Below, piece by piece: positions 7,721 to 15,994 of a stretch of 35,717 nt of DNA (position 1 is the first letter of the stretch; each line of letters begins with the position of its first letter). The position numbers and the translations under genes are program-made. The notes below the pieces were generated by a model. That model made no database searches. It saw only the letters and a program-made list of their open reading frames with translations, and had not been told where the DNA came from. Source of the stretch: an uncultured Eubacteriales bacterium (GTDB lineage: Bacteria > Bacillota > Clostridia > Oscillospirales > CAG-272); NCBI GenBank assembly GCA_905210485.1, contig CAJLXA010000017.1, positions 1 to 35,717 of the forward strand, given 5' to 3'.

Positions 7721-9133
7721 TCAGTGGGTCAGGAAGAACATGGCCGCAAACAGGGCGGTAATCACCCATGTACCGATGTTGATTTCTTTCACTTTGCCGG
7801 TGAAAAGTTTTAAGAAGACATAGGAAATCAGACCGAAAGCGATGCCGTAGGAAATGTTGTAGGAAAAGGGCATCATTGTAATCGTCAGGAACGACGGAAG
7901 CGCTTCGATCGGATCCGACCAGTCGATTTCTTTTACGCAACCGATCATGAGAATACCGACATAAATCAGTGCGGCGGCATAGGAGCAGGCGGGAATCAAT
8001 GCGGCGACAGGAGCAAGGAAAAGCGAAACGAGGAACAGCGCGGCAGTCGAGATCGAGGAAAGGCCGGTTCTGCCGCCCGCGGCAACGCCGGAAGAGGATT
8101 CCACAAAGGTGGTGACGGTGGAAGTACCGCATACGGCGCCGGTGCAGGTAGCAATGGCGTCGGCGAGCATCGCGCGTTCCATATTGGGAACTTCGTCTTC
8201 ACCGTTTTCATTCTTGACAAGCAGGTTGCCGCTGCGGCATGCGCCGTAGAGCGTTCCGAGCGTATCGAACATATCCACCATGCAGAAAGCAAGCGCCGTT
8301 GTGACAATGGCGATGATAAGACTGCCGACGGAATTGCCCTCTATGCCGAGATAACCGGAGAAATCAAAGCCTTCGGTGAATACTTTGCCGAAGGAAAGTT
8401 TGCCGAAATCGGCAAATGCGGTAAGAGGATTCATCGTTTTTCCGGCAAAGAAATCCGTGTAGAAGCCGTTTACCGTGAGACCGAGAAGATAGTAGACGGC
8501 CGTTCCGGCAAGAATACTCCAGAGGATAGCGCCCTTGACACCTTTCTTTGAAAGAACGGCAATGGCGATCAGTACGGCAATCGTGACCAGCATCGGCATG
8601 ACCGACGCCCATGTGGCGTCGCCGAGGAAGTTGAAAGAAGCAAGCGTTACGCCGGTGGAAGCGTTCGCCACGATGATTTTGGCGTCCTGCAGACCGAGAA
8701 ACGCGATGAACAGACCGATGCCGGCGGGGATTGCTTTCTTTACGGCGGAGGGAATGGCGTTGAAAATAATCTTGCGGAGGCCGGTCACCGTCAAAATAAT
8801 GAAGATAATACCGTCGAAAAGAACAAACAGCAGGGCGTTGGCATAGGAGAAGCCGAGCGTAAGGCAGACGGTGTACACGAAGAACGCGTTAAGACCCATG
8901 CCGGAAGCCTGCGCCAACGGCAGATTGGAGAGAAGACCGATCAGAAGCGTGCCGATGACGGCGGACAGAGCGGTCGCAATATATACGGCGCCGTAAAGAT
9001 CGGGATTCAGCGTGGAGAACATACCCGGATTGACCATAAGAATGTAGGCCATGGCCATAAAGGTCGTGATGCCGGCAAGAATCTCGGTTTTCACCGTCGT
9101 GCCGTGCTTTTCAAGTTCAAAAAACTTGTTCAT
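7721..9133 (-). CDS. pbuG: AzgA-type purine (hypoxanthine/guanine/adenine) permease
   Basis: 470-aa membrane protein of the NCS2/AzgA group, a proton-coupled nucleobase importer with 12-14 helices. Diagnostic segments are AGITTFMAMAYILMVNP, PLAQASGMGLNAFF near residues 80-95, and the substrate-site signature GTSTVTTFVESSSGVAAGG plus RTGLSS near residue 300. I chose the ATG at 9133, preceded by AAGGAG at 8 bases, and rejected an upstream extension to 9205. The gene is monocistronic, with its own promoter and terminator. In Bacillus pbuG is controlled by a purine riboswitch; the leader here is only about 75 bases and I see no aptamer-like sequence. The exact base preference is uncertain. Confidence 0.9.
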   Translation of the reverse strand: MNKFFELEKHGTTVKTEILAGITTFMAMAYILMVNPGMFSTLNPDLYGAVYIATALSAVIGTLLIGLLSNLPLAQASGMGLNAFFVYTVCLTLGFSYANALLFVLFDGIIFIILTVTGLRKIIFNAIPSAVKKAIPAGIGLFIAFLGLQDAKIIVANASTGVTLASFNFLGDATWASVMPMLVTIAVLIAIAVLSKKGVKGAILWSILAGTAVYYLLGLTVNGFYTDFFAGKTMNPLTAFADFGKLSFGKVFTEGFDFSGYLGIEGNSVGSLIIAIVTTALAFCMVDMFDTLGTLYGACRSGNLLVKNENGEDEVPNMERAMLADAIATCTGAVCGTSTVTTFVESSSGVAAGGRTGLSSISTAALFLVSLFLAPVAALIPACSYAAALIYVGILMIGCVKEIDWSDPIEALPSFLTITMMPFSYNISYGIAFGLISYVFLKLFTGKVKEINIGTWVITALFAAMFFLTH

Positions 9134-9213
9134 GAGGGACTCCTTAATATATGTAAATAAATTGTGTGCGCCGTCGCACGTCGCAAAACGTGTCGAAAGT
9201 CGCACCGCGTACT

Positions 9214-9241
9214 ATTGTAGCACAATTTCCGAAATATGCAA
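9214..9241 (-). promoter_or_regulatory. Promoter of the purine permease
   Basis: Minus-strand TTGCAT (9236-9241), 16-base spacer, TACAAT (9214-9219) with an upstream TG that makes an extended -10. The leader before the ATG is about 75 bases and contains a small GTGCG/CGCAC hairpin. Confidence 0.75.
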
Positions 9242-9420
9242 GAACTTTTTTAAAATATTTTTTACAATCCGTTAAAATGAAAACTAATATTTACAATATT
9301 ACAGATAAAATGGAGATAAAGAACAAAAGAGAAAAGGCAGTTAACGGAAAAACGCGGGAAATAAGTTTGTATCGACTGTGAATAAAGTGGAAATACTTCA
9401 AAAATACTTTGCCGTTCCGA

Positions 9421-9450
9421 TTGACATAAAAGTCCGGAATACGGTATAAT
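9421..9450 (+). promoter_or_regulatory. Promoter of the ABC transporter gene
   Basis: Perfect TTGACA (9421-9426) and TATAAT (9445-9450) with an 18-base spacer. The transcript would have a long leader of about 165 bases. A second TATAAT at 9595-9600 lacks a -35 partner and is not called. Confidence 0.85.
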
Positions 9451-9466
9451 ACCAATATCATATCAA

Positions 9467-9510
9467 GTAAAAATACATAATCGCAGATTTATTGAGCGGG
9501 GTATTTTTAC
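9467..9510 (+). promoter_or_regulatory. Inverted repeat at the start of the ABC transporter leader
   Basis: A perfect 10-base inverted repeat (GTAAAAATAC at 9467-9476, GTATTTTTAC at 9501-9510) with a 24-base spacer, beginning about 10 bases after the predicted transcription start. It could be an operator for a dimeric regulator or an RNA stem. Confidence 0.55.
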
Positions 9511-9520
9511 ACTGGGATTG

Positions 9521-9584
9521 CAAAGGAAATACGGTTCCGCGGCAAAGGCGGCGGCAGAGACCGCCGCGCGGAGGTTTTCCTTTG
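9521..9584 (+). promoter_or_regulatory. Extended hairpin in the ABC transporter leader
   Basis: Three stacked stems in 64 bases: outer 9 bp (9521-9529 with 9576-9584), middle 5 bp (9536-9540 with 9568-9572), inner 7 bp G+C-rich (9548-9554 with 9561-9567, loop of 6). It ends 40 bases before the ATG and leaves the AGGAAG ribosome binding site free. There is no classic U-tract after it, so it is not a plain terminator. Confidence 0.6.
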
Positions 9585-9624
9585 TACTTTCGTGTATAAT
9601 CCATGCAGAACAGGAAGTGTCGCT

Positions 9625-12594
9625 ATGCTGAAACTCAAAAACATCCGCAAGGTATATATGGCCGGAGACGAAAAGGTGGAGGCCCTGAAAGGGGTGACCA
9701 TTCGTTTTCGCAAGAATGAATTCGTTTCCATTCTCGGACAATCCGGTTGCGGCAAAACCACCTTGCTCAATATCATCGGCGGACTGGATCAGTATACGTC
9801 GGGCGATCTTGTCATAAACGGTCGCTCCACAAAACTGTATCGGGACCGGGACTGGGATACTTACCGCAATCACTCTGTCGGGTTCGTATTTCAGAGTTAC
9901 AATCTTATCCCGCATCAATCGGTGCTCTCCAATGTCGAGCTGGCGCTGACGATATCCGGCGTTTCACGCCGTGAACGCCGCCGCCGCGCCGCCGAAGCGC
10001 TGAAGAAAGTGGGACTGGGAAATCAGCTTCACAAAAAACCGAATCAGATGTCGGGCGGACAGATGCAACGGGTTGCCATTGCCCGCGCCCTTGTCAATGA
10101 CCCCGAAATTCTGCTTGCCGACGAACCGACGGGCGCTTTGGACAGCGCGACCAGTATCCAGATCATGAATCTGCTCCGTGAGATTGCCCGTGACCGTTTG
10201 GTAATCATGGTAACGCATAACCCGGAACTGGCGCGGCAGTATTCCACCCGTATCGTCCGTCTGCTGGACGGCAACATTATCAGCGATTCCAATCCCTATC
10301 TGGGAGAAAAACCGCGTCCGGGTGAAACACGGGAAGAGTTTTACCGTCGGCGCCGCATGGAACGCGCCGAACGGGAACGCGACAAAAAACGCGCTTCCAT
10401 GTCTTTTTTCACGGCGCTTTCTCTGTCGCTTCGCAACCTGATGACGAAAAAAATGCGTACCTTCCTTACCTCGTTTGCCGGTTCGATCGGGATTATCGGT
10501 ATCGCCCTGATTCTTTCGGTATCGTCGGGCGTGCAGAATTATATCAACGCGGTACAGCGCGATACGCTTTCCAGTTACCCCATTGAGATTGATGACGTTT
10601 CCGTGGATATTCAGGGCATGATGCAGGATCTCATGCATACCGGAAACGGGGACGGCGATAAAACGCATGACCGCGACAAAGTATATGAAAACGCGGTGAT
10701 GTATCAGCTGTCCAAAGCCTTTTCGCAAAGCAATGCCACCGTCAACAATCTGACGCGGTTCAAACAGTTTCTCGAAACCGATGAAGAGATCCGTTCGCAT
10801 ATCAGCGCCGTTCACTATGTCTACGGGGCGGATATGACCATTTACACGAAAGACCCCGACGGCAAGATCATACGCGCGGATATTTCCAGTTTTATCGGGG
10901 ACACGGAAAGCGGTTCCGCCGTGGGTTCTCAGAACAATATGATGATGAGTTTCGCAAAACTCGGCGTTCTTGAAGAAATGCTGCCGGGCGAGGGCGACGC
11001 GCTGATCCACGATCTCCTGAAAGAACAGTACGACGTTGTGTACGGCCACTGGCCCGAAGCCTATAACGAAGTCGTTCTTGTCGTTGATGAAAACAATGAA
11101 ATCTCCGACCTTTCGCTTTATGCTCTCGGCCTTAAGTCTTCCGACGATTTTTATGAATCGCTCCGGAACGAGCAGAATGAAACGACCTCGTTCACGTATG
11201 AAGAAATCTGCGCGCACGGTTACAAACTTCTTCTGAAAGCGGATCATTACCGTAAAAACGCGGACGGCACCTATACCGACGTGACGAAAACGCCCGACGG
11301 CAAGGATTCCGCCGACGGCCTTGAAGTCATCTATGCCAATGCCGGCATTGATATACGGGTCAGCGCGATCATACGTCCGAAGAAAGATACCGTTTCCACC
11401 ATTCTCAGCGGCGCGATCGGTTATACTTCCGCTCTGACCGATTATCTGACGGAAGAAACGCTGAAGCGCGACATCGTAAAGGAACAGCTTGCCGACCCGA
11501 CGCGGGATGTCATCACGGGCAAGAGTTTCAAGACCGACGTGCACTCCGAAAAGGTGGCCATAGCCAAAACCTACCTTGCCGGTCTGACCGACGCGGAAAA
11601 AGCCGCGCTTTACCGTATGATGGCCTGCGTCCCGTCCGAAGAATATCTCGCCCAGGCAAAAGAACGATATTTTGCCGAAAATACCCGCGAACAGATCACG
11701 GCTTCGCTGACGGCCATATATGCCGCTCAGCTCGGAATGAGCGAGGCGCAGATACGCGCGTATGTGGACAGCATGAGCGATGAAAATTTCTATGAACTGG
11801 CCTCCAAACTTGTGGAACAGCAGATTGCGGCGCAGTACGCCGCGTCCATGTCTGCCACCGTTGCCGGCTGGCCGGACAGTCTGTGCGTCAAATATTTCAA
11901 TGAGAAAGCGGAGACCTTTACCGATAAAGATTATGAGAACATATACGATACCTATATGACGGACACATATGCCGAGGCATCGTATGAAGACAATCTTGAA
12001 AAGATCGGATACGTGAATCTTGATACGCCGACGTCGATCAAAATTTTCTCCCGCACCTTTGAAGATAAGGACGCCATTGCGGATTCCATAGCGCGCTACA
12101 ACAAAACCGTTGAAAGCAAGGAAGATGAGATTACCTATACCGATTATGTGGCGCTTCTCATGTCTTCAATTTCCACAATCGTCAATGCGATTTCTTATGT
12201 ACTCATTGCTTTTGTGGCCATTTCTCTTGTCGTTTCTTCCATTATGATCGGTATTATCACATATATTTCCGTATTGGAAAGAACGAAAGAAATCGGTATT
12301 CTCCGCGCAATCGGCGCTTCAAAACGGGATATTTCCCGCGTGTTCAACGCCGAAACGCTGATCGTCGGATTTGCCGCCGGTGTGATCGGTATCGGATTTT
12401 CGCTTTTGCTTCTCTTGCCGATCAATCTGATCATTCATCACCTGACGGGCATATCCACGCTTTCCGCCAGCCTGCCCGTTCTCGGCGGTGTGATTCTCGT
12501 CGGCATCAGTATGCTTCTCACTCTGGTTGCGGGACTTATCCCGTCCGGCCTTGCGGCGCGTAAAGACCCCGTCATCGCGCTCCGCTCCGAGTAA
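9625..12594 (+). CDS. ABC transporter, ATPase fused to FtsX/MacB-type permease
   Basis: 989 aa. Residues 1-230 form a MacB/LolD-type ATPase: Walker A GQSGCGKTT at 38-46, signature MSGGQMQ, Walker B ILLADEPTGALD, switch His in MVTHNPE. A very basic linker (about 240-275) leads to the permease: one helix near residue 290, a large extracytoplasmic domain of some 500 residues, then three helices in the last 180 residues with the FtsX-like coupling segment LERTKEIGILRAIGASKRDI. These four-helix permeases usually do not pump through the membrane but work mechanically on envelope substrates such as peptides, antimicrobials or lipoproteins. The outside domain is more than twice the MacB size. The ATG at 9625 has AGGAAG 7 bases upstream. 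It is monocistronic; no membrane-fusion protein or two-component pair adjoins it, so its substrate is open. Confidence 0.9.
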   Translation: MLKLKNIRKVYMAGDEKVEALKGVTIRFRKNEFVSILGQSGCGKTTLLNIIGGLDQYTSGDLVINGRSTKLYRDRDWDTYRNHSVGFVFQSYNLIPHQSVLSNVELALTISGVSRRERRRRAAEALKKVGLGNQLHKKPNQMSGGQMQRVAIARALVNDPEILLADEPTGALDSATSIQIMNLLREIARDRLVIMVTHNPELARQYSTRIVRLLDGNIISDSNPYLGEKPRPGETREEFYRRRRMERAERERDKKRASMSFFTALSLSLRNLMTKKMRTFLTSFAGSIGIIGIALILSVSSGVQNYINAVQRDTLSSYPIEIDDVSVDIQGMMQDLMHTGNGDGDKTHDRDKVYENAVMYQLSKAFSQSNATVNNLTRFKQFLETDEEIRSHISAVHYVYGADMTIYTKDPDGKIIRADISSFIGDTESGSAVGSQNNMMMSFAKLGVLEEMLPGEGDALIHDLLKEQYDVVYGHWPEAYNEVVLVVDENNEISDLSLYALGLKSSDDFYESLRNEQNETTSFTYEEICAHGYKLLLKADHYRKNADGTYTDVTKTPDGKDSADGLEVIYANAGIDIRVSAIIRPKKDTVSTILSGAIGYTSALTDYLTEETLKRDIVKEQLADPTRDVITGKSFKTDVHSEKVAIAKTYLAGLTDAEKAALYRMMACVPSEEYLAQAKERYFAENTREQITASLTAIYAAQLGMSEAQIRAYVDSMSDENFYELASKLVEQQIAAQYAASMSATVAGWPDSLCVKYFNEKAETFTDKDYENIYDTYMTDTYAEASYEDNLEKIGYVNLDTPTSIKIFSRTFEDKDAIADSIARYNKTVESKEDEITYTDYVALLMSSISTIVNAISYVLIAFVAISLVVSSIMIGIITYISVLERTKEIGILRAIGASKRDISRVFNAETLIVGFAAGVIGIGFSLLLLLPINLIIHHLTGISTLSASLPVLGGVILVGISMLLTLVAGLIPSGLAARKDPVIALRSE

Positions 12595-12628
12595 CCGCCG
12601 GCCGCAAAAACGGCCGACAAAAAGATGA

Positions 12629-12657
12629 TTGACAACTGTCTTTCGCCGTGTTAAAAT
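12629..12657 (+). promoter_or_regulatory. Promoter of the glycosidase-dgt operon
   Basis: Perfect TTGACA (12629-12634), 17-base spacer, TAAAAT (12652-12657). The leader is about 100 bases and starts with a hairpin (8-bp arms 12673-12680 and 12698-12705, loop of 17), which could be regulatory. Confidence 0.85.
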
Positions 12658-12762
12658 AAGACGAAGACGGGCAAAGCGCGGATCGGCGTCGTCGGTTCGC
12701 GCTTTCTTGTTCCCGGCAATAAGGGTCATCATGTAATTTTGATATAAGTAAGGAGATAATTT

Positions 12763-14727
12763 ATGCGTTCGCTTCCCAAAAGGCAGGTTCACCTTGACTT
12801 TCATACAGGGCCGGATATTCCGGACGTCGGTAAGAAATTCAATAAAGCACAGTTTCAGAAAGCGCTGAAAATGGGGGATATCGGTTCGATCACCGTATTT
12901 GCCAAATGTCATCACGGATTGATGTACTATCCTTCAAAAATAGGGAAACAGCACCCTTCGATGACGCCCGGTTTCGATCTTACCGGCGCTATGATCGAAG
13001 CGGCGCACGAAATCGGCGTTGCGGCGCCCGTTTACATTACGCTCGGTTGGTCGGAAGCCGATTCGTACGCCCATCCCGAATGGGTGAGAAAGGACGAAAA
13101 CGGCGAACGCATGGGATATGTGACCGAGGAAGACCGCATTGCTAAAGCGGACGAACCGCGCGGCATCAGCCATTGGGCATATCTTTGTCCGAGCGGCGAA
13201 TATGCCGAACTTGTGTATCGTGAAACCGAGGAAATCTGCCAGCGTTACCGCGACCTTGACGGATTGTTTTACGACATTGTGTATATGGGCGATACCTGCT
13301 ATTGCGACAATTGCGTACGCGAGATGAAAGAAGCCGGGAAAGACCCGTATGACATCGAGGAAAATCGCCGTCACTATATTGCCGTACATAAGAGATTCGC
13401 GAAAAAATGCGGCGAAATTCTGCACAGCTATCATCCTGAAGCCACGATATTCTTCAACAGCGGCGGTGCGGAAATCTATCGCCCCGAGTATCATGACGAC
13501 CAGTCTCATTTTGAAATGGAAGACCTGCCGACGGCATGGGGCGGTTACGACAAATTCGTGGCACGCGCATCGGTCATGCGCCGTTACGGAAAAGAATATC
13601 TCGGCATGACCGGCAAGTTCCACACGGACTGGGGCGAATTCGGCGGTTACAAGAATGCTTCCGCCATGAAATATGAATTTGCCATGATGGGTATGCACGG
13701 CGCGGCATGCAGTATCGGCGATCAGTTGCACCCTTCGGGACGTATGGACGAGGATACCTACCGCCTTATCGGCGAAGGATACCGTTTCTATCACGCGTTT
13801 GAACCGTGGTTTTTCCATGCCGAACCGCAGGCGGACGTCGGCGTTTATCTGTCCCGTGTGCCGGACTCCGATAACGGTTTGCACAAAATGCTGCTTGAGG
13901 GTGGCATAGACTTTTCGGTCGTCATGCCCGGCGACGATATTGACCGCTACCGCCTTTTGATCCTGCCCGACGCGGTGCATCTTGAGGAAGAAGATATCCG
14001 TCGCCTCCGCGCGTTCCGCGGCGCTGTGATCTTAAGCGGTTCTTCGCTGCTTGACGGCGACCGTTATCTGCTTGACAACGGCGTGGCGGTTGAGGGGCAT
14101 TCTCCGTATGACGTCGATTATCTTGCGGCGGGAAAACTGCCTTTGTGGGTACCGCAGTCGCCGTTCCTTTGCTATGCTTCGTCCTATCGGTTGCGCGTTA
14201 CCGACGGGGAGTGCCTGTCGCCGGTTCACGACCCGTACTTCAGCCGTACCATTGCGCATTATTGCTCGCATCGCAATACGCCGTACAATACCGAACCGTC
14301 GGGATATGCGGGAATCGCCAGAAAAGGGAATATCATTACCTTTGCACACGAGATATTTGCGTTGTATGAGAAGTGGGGCGCGCAACTTCACCGCGATATA
14401 TTCCTGTCTGCCGTAAACAGCGTTTATACGCCGCTGATCCGCACGGGATTGCCGAGCAGCGGTCGCGTACACCTGACATTGCAGGAGAGCGAGTCCCGGT
14501 ATGTGTTCCATATGGCTTACGCGCAGCCGATAAGACGCGGCGCCTATTCGGTCATTGAAGACATACCGTCTTTTTCCGATATTCCCGTAACGCTCCGCCT
14601 GCCGCGCACGATCAAAGAAGTCCGTGTGGCAAACGGGGAAGTGCTCCCGTTCCGGCAGAACGGTGAAAACGTGACTTTCACGGTGAACAAACTGCACATT
14701 TATACGGCCGTGGAGCTTTTGTACTGA
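12763..14727 (+). CDS. Putative cytoplasmic glycoside hydrolase, GH42/GH151-like
   Basis: 654 aa, no signal peptide. Residues 1-340 look like a TIM-barrel glycosidase of the GHL6/GH42 kind: DGLFYDI at 166-172 with a candidate carboxylate at Asp171, and a C-x-C-x2-C cluster (Cys179, 181, 184) with the same spacing as the zinc site of GH42 beta-galactosidases. A conserved-looking GDQLHPSGR segment follows near residue 325. Residues about 355-470 resemble the GH42 trimerisation domain (ADVGVYLSRVP, then YRLLILPDAVHLEEED), and a beta-rich domain closes the protein. This order fits GH151-type alpha-L-fucosidases as well as beta-galactosidase relatives, so the substrate is uncertain; an intracellular oligosaccharide is likely. 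AAGGAG is 8 bases before the ATG. The next gene, dgt, starts one base after this stop. Confidence 0.7.
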   Translation: MRSLPKRQVHLDFHTGPDIPDVGKKFNKAQFQKALKMGDIGSITVFAKCHHGLMYYPSKIGKQHPSMTPGFDLTGAMIEAAHEIGVAAPVYITLGWSEADSYAHPEWVRKDENGERMGYVTEEDRIAKADEPRGISHWAYLCPSGEYAELVYRETEEICQRYRDLDGLFYDIVYMGDTCYCDNCVREMKEAGKDPYDIEENRRHYIAVHKRFAKKCGEILHSYHPEATIFFNSGGAEIYRPEYHDDQSHFEMEDLPTAWGGYDKFVARASVMRRYGKEYLGMTGKFHTDWGEFGGYKNASAMKYEFAMMGMHGAACSIGDQLHPSGRMDEDTYRLIGEGYRFYHAFEPWFFHAEPQADVGVYLSRVPDSDNGLHKMLLEGGIDFSVVMPGDDIDRYRLLILPDAVHLEEEDIRRLRAFRGAVILSGSSLLDGDRYLLDNGVAVEGHSPYDVDYLAAGKLPLWVPQSPFLCYASSYRLRVTDGECLSPVHDPYFSRTIAHYCSHRNTPYNTEPSGYAGIARKGNIITFAHEIFALYEKWGAQLHRDIFLSAVNSVYTPLIRTGLPSSGRVHLTLQESESRYVFHMAYAQPIRRGAYSVIEDIPSFSDIPVTLRLPRTIKEVRVANGEVLPFRQNGENVTFTVNKLHIYTAVELLY

Positions 14728-14728
14728 T

Positions 14729-15925
14729 ATGTATAAAGAACTTTCGCCCGAACTTGTCGAAAGAATACGTGAGGATCGCGCGGCGGGGAAAGCGGGTTTT
14801 TCCTGTCCCGACGAGGACGCAATCCGCCGCGATCCCGCACATGACAGACCGAATATCTGGAGAACGCCGTTTATCCGCGATACGGAAAAGATTCTGCACA
14901 GTCCGTATTATAACCGTTACGCCGATAAAACGCAGGTGTTTTCGTTTTATCGCAACGATGATCTGACGAGGCGTTCGCTTCACGTGCAGATTGTATCCCG
15001 CACCGCACGTACACTGGCTCATACGCTCGGTCTGTCCGCCGATCTGTGCGAGGCCATTGCCCTTGGGCATGACATCGGTCACACACCGTTCGGTCATGCG
15101 GGGGAAAGTTACCTTTCCGCCATTCGCCATTCTTACTGCGGCCGCTATTTCAGCCATAATATTCATTCCGTGCGCGTTCTGGACGGCATTTTTCACCATA
15201 ATCTGACGTTGCAGACGCTGAACGGCATTGCGGCGCATAACGGCGAGATTGAGGCACAGCGTTATGCCCCACGGCCGATGACGGACTTCGGCGAGTTTGA
15301 CAGCATGTGCGCTTCCTGCGACATGGATCCCGCAAACAACGGAAAATGGCGGCCATCCACATTGGAGGGGTGCCTCGTCCGCATCTGCGACATGATCGCT
15401 TATCTGGGGAAAGACAGGCAGGACGCTATACGCATCGGACTTTTGCCCGAAGACGGTGTGTTCACGGACAGCGGCATCGGCACGTTCAATGCCGAAATGA
15501 TGCACAATCTGGAAGTGGATATACTGGAAAACAGTTACGGGAAAAATGAAATATGCATGAGTCCGGAGGCCTTTTCCGCGTTGTCTGCGGCAAAAAAGGA
15601 TAATTATCGGGAGATATATTTCCATCCCGAGGTGCGCGATGTCATGGAAAACGAAGTGCGCCCCATGATGGAAAAAATCTATGAAAAGCTGCGCGACGAC
15701 TTTCTTTCCGATCGCCGCGACAGTCCGATCTTCAGACACCATATCGAAAAGGTGGAAGAGAATTATAACAACCGCGCGTCGGCGTGCCTTTACAGGAACG
15801 AAAATGCCGACGATATTGTCACCGACTATATTGCCAGTATGACCGACGATTATTTCCTTGACCTGTATGAATATCTATTTCCGGACGAACCGCATAAGGT
15901 TCGGTTTGTCGGTTATTTCGGTTGA
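14729..15925 (+). CDS. dgt: dGTPase-like deoxynucleotide triphosphohydrolase
   Basis: 398-aa HD-domain enzyme that releases triphosphate from dGTP or other dNTPs. The N-terminus has the family's NIWRTPFIRDTEKILHS and the tract DKTQVF; the metal site is visible as HVQIVSRTARTLA, GHDIGHTPFGHAGE and the later Asp in RICDMIAYLGKD. Length and motifs fit the Dgt type 2 (shorter, non-enterobacterial) group. It begins one base after the glycosidase stop, so translation is probably coupled; only a distant GGAG (13 bases) is seen. Pairing with a glycosidase is unusual and probably reflects shared transcription rather than shared chemistry. Confidence 0.93.
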   Translation: MYKELSPELVERIREDRAAGKAGFSCPDEDAIRRDPAHDRPNIWRTPFIRDTEKILHSPYYNRYADKTQVFSFYRNDDLTRRSLHVQIVSRTARTLAHTLGLSADLCEAIALGHDIGHTPFGHAGESYLSAIRHSYCGRYFSHNIHSVRVLDGIFHHNLTLQTLNGIAAHNGEIEAQRYAPRPMTDFGEFDSMCASCDMDPANNGKWRPSTLEGCLVRICDMIAYLGKDRQDAIRIGLLPEDGVFTDSGIGTFNAEMMHNLEVDILENSYGKNEICMSPEAFSALSAAKKDNYREIYFHPEVRDVMENEVRPMMEKIYEKLRDDFLSDRRDSPIFRHHIEKVEENYNNRASACLYRNENADDIVTDYIASMTDDYFLDLYEYLFPDEPHKVRFVGYFG

Positions 15926-15940
15926 CGACAGTTTTAAAAT

Positions 15941-15980
15941 AAAAAGAAAAACGTAAACTACGGTTTACGTTTTTCTTTTT
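15941..15980. terminator. Bidirectional intrinsic terminator, dgt / 1-phosphofructokinase
   Basis: Perfect 18-bp stem (15941-15958 with 15963-15980, loop of 4) whose outer part is A-rich on one arm and T-rich on the other, so it can stop transcripts from both sides. It lies between two convergent genes. Confidence 0.95.
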
Positions 15981-15994
15981 TATCCGTAACGGTT

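Larger units (their letters stand above)
9134..9624. other. Divergent intergenic region, purine permease / ABC transporter
   Basis: 491 bases with no convincing gene. It holds back-to-back promoters (minus at 9214-9241, plus at 9421-9450). The A+T-rich stretch 9242-9420 between them has no recognisable feature. The plus-strand leader has two inverted repeats, annotated separately. Confidence 0.8.

Noticed and set aside
9134..9213. Purine riboswitch upstream of the purine permease
   Set aside because: The leader is too short and lacks the conserved aptamer loops; only a small hairpin is visible.
9595..9600. Second promoter just before the ABC transporter start
   Set aside because: A perfect TATAAT is present but no -35 hexamer at 16-18 bases, and the overlap with the hairpin leader makes it doubtful.
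9964..11544. 526-codon open frame on the minus strand
   Set aside because: It lies wholly opposite the ABC transporter gene, with Walker and signature motifs on the plus strand; its own translation is His/Arg-rich and low in pattern.
12599..12616. Terminator after the ABC transporter gene
   Set aside because: A 6-bp CGGCCG hairpin exists but it is followed by ACAAAAAG, not a T-tract.
12934..13980. 348-codon open frame on the minus strand
   Set aside because: It is the shadow of the glycoside hydrolase gene.
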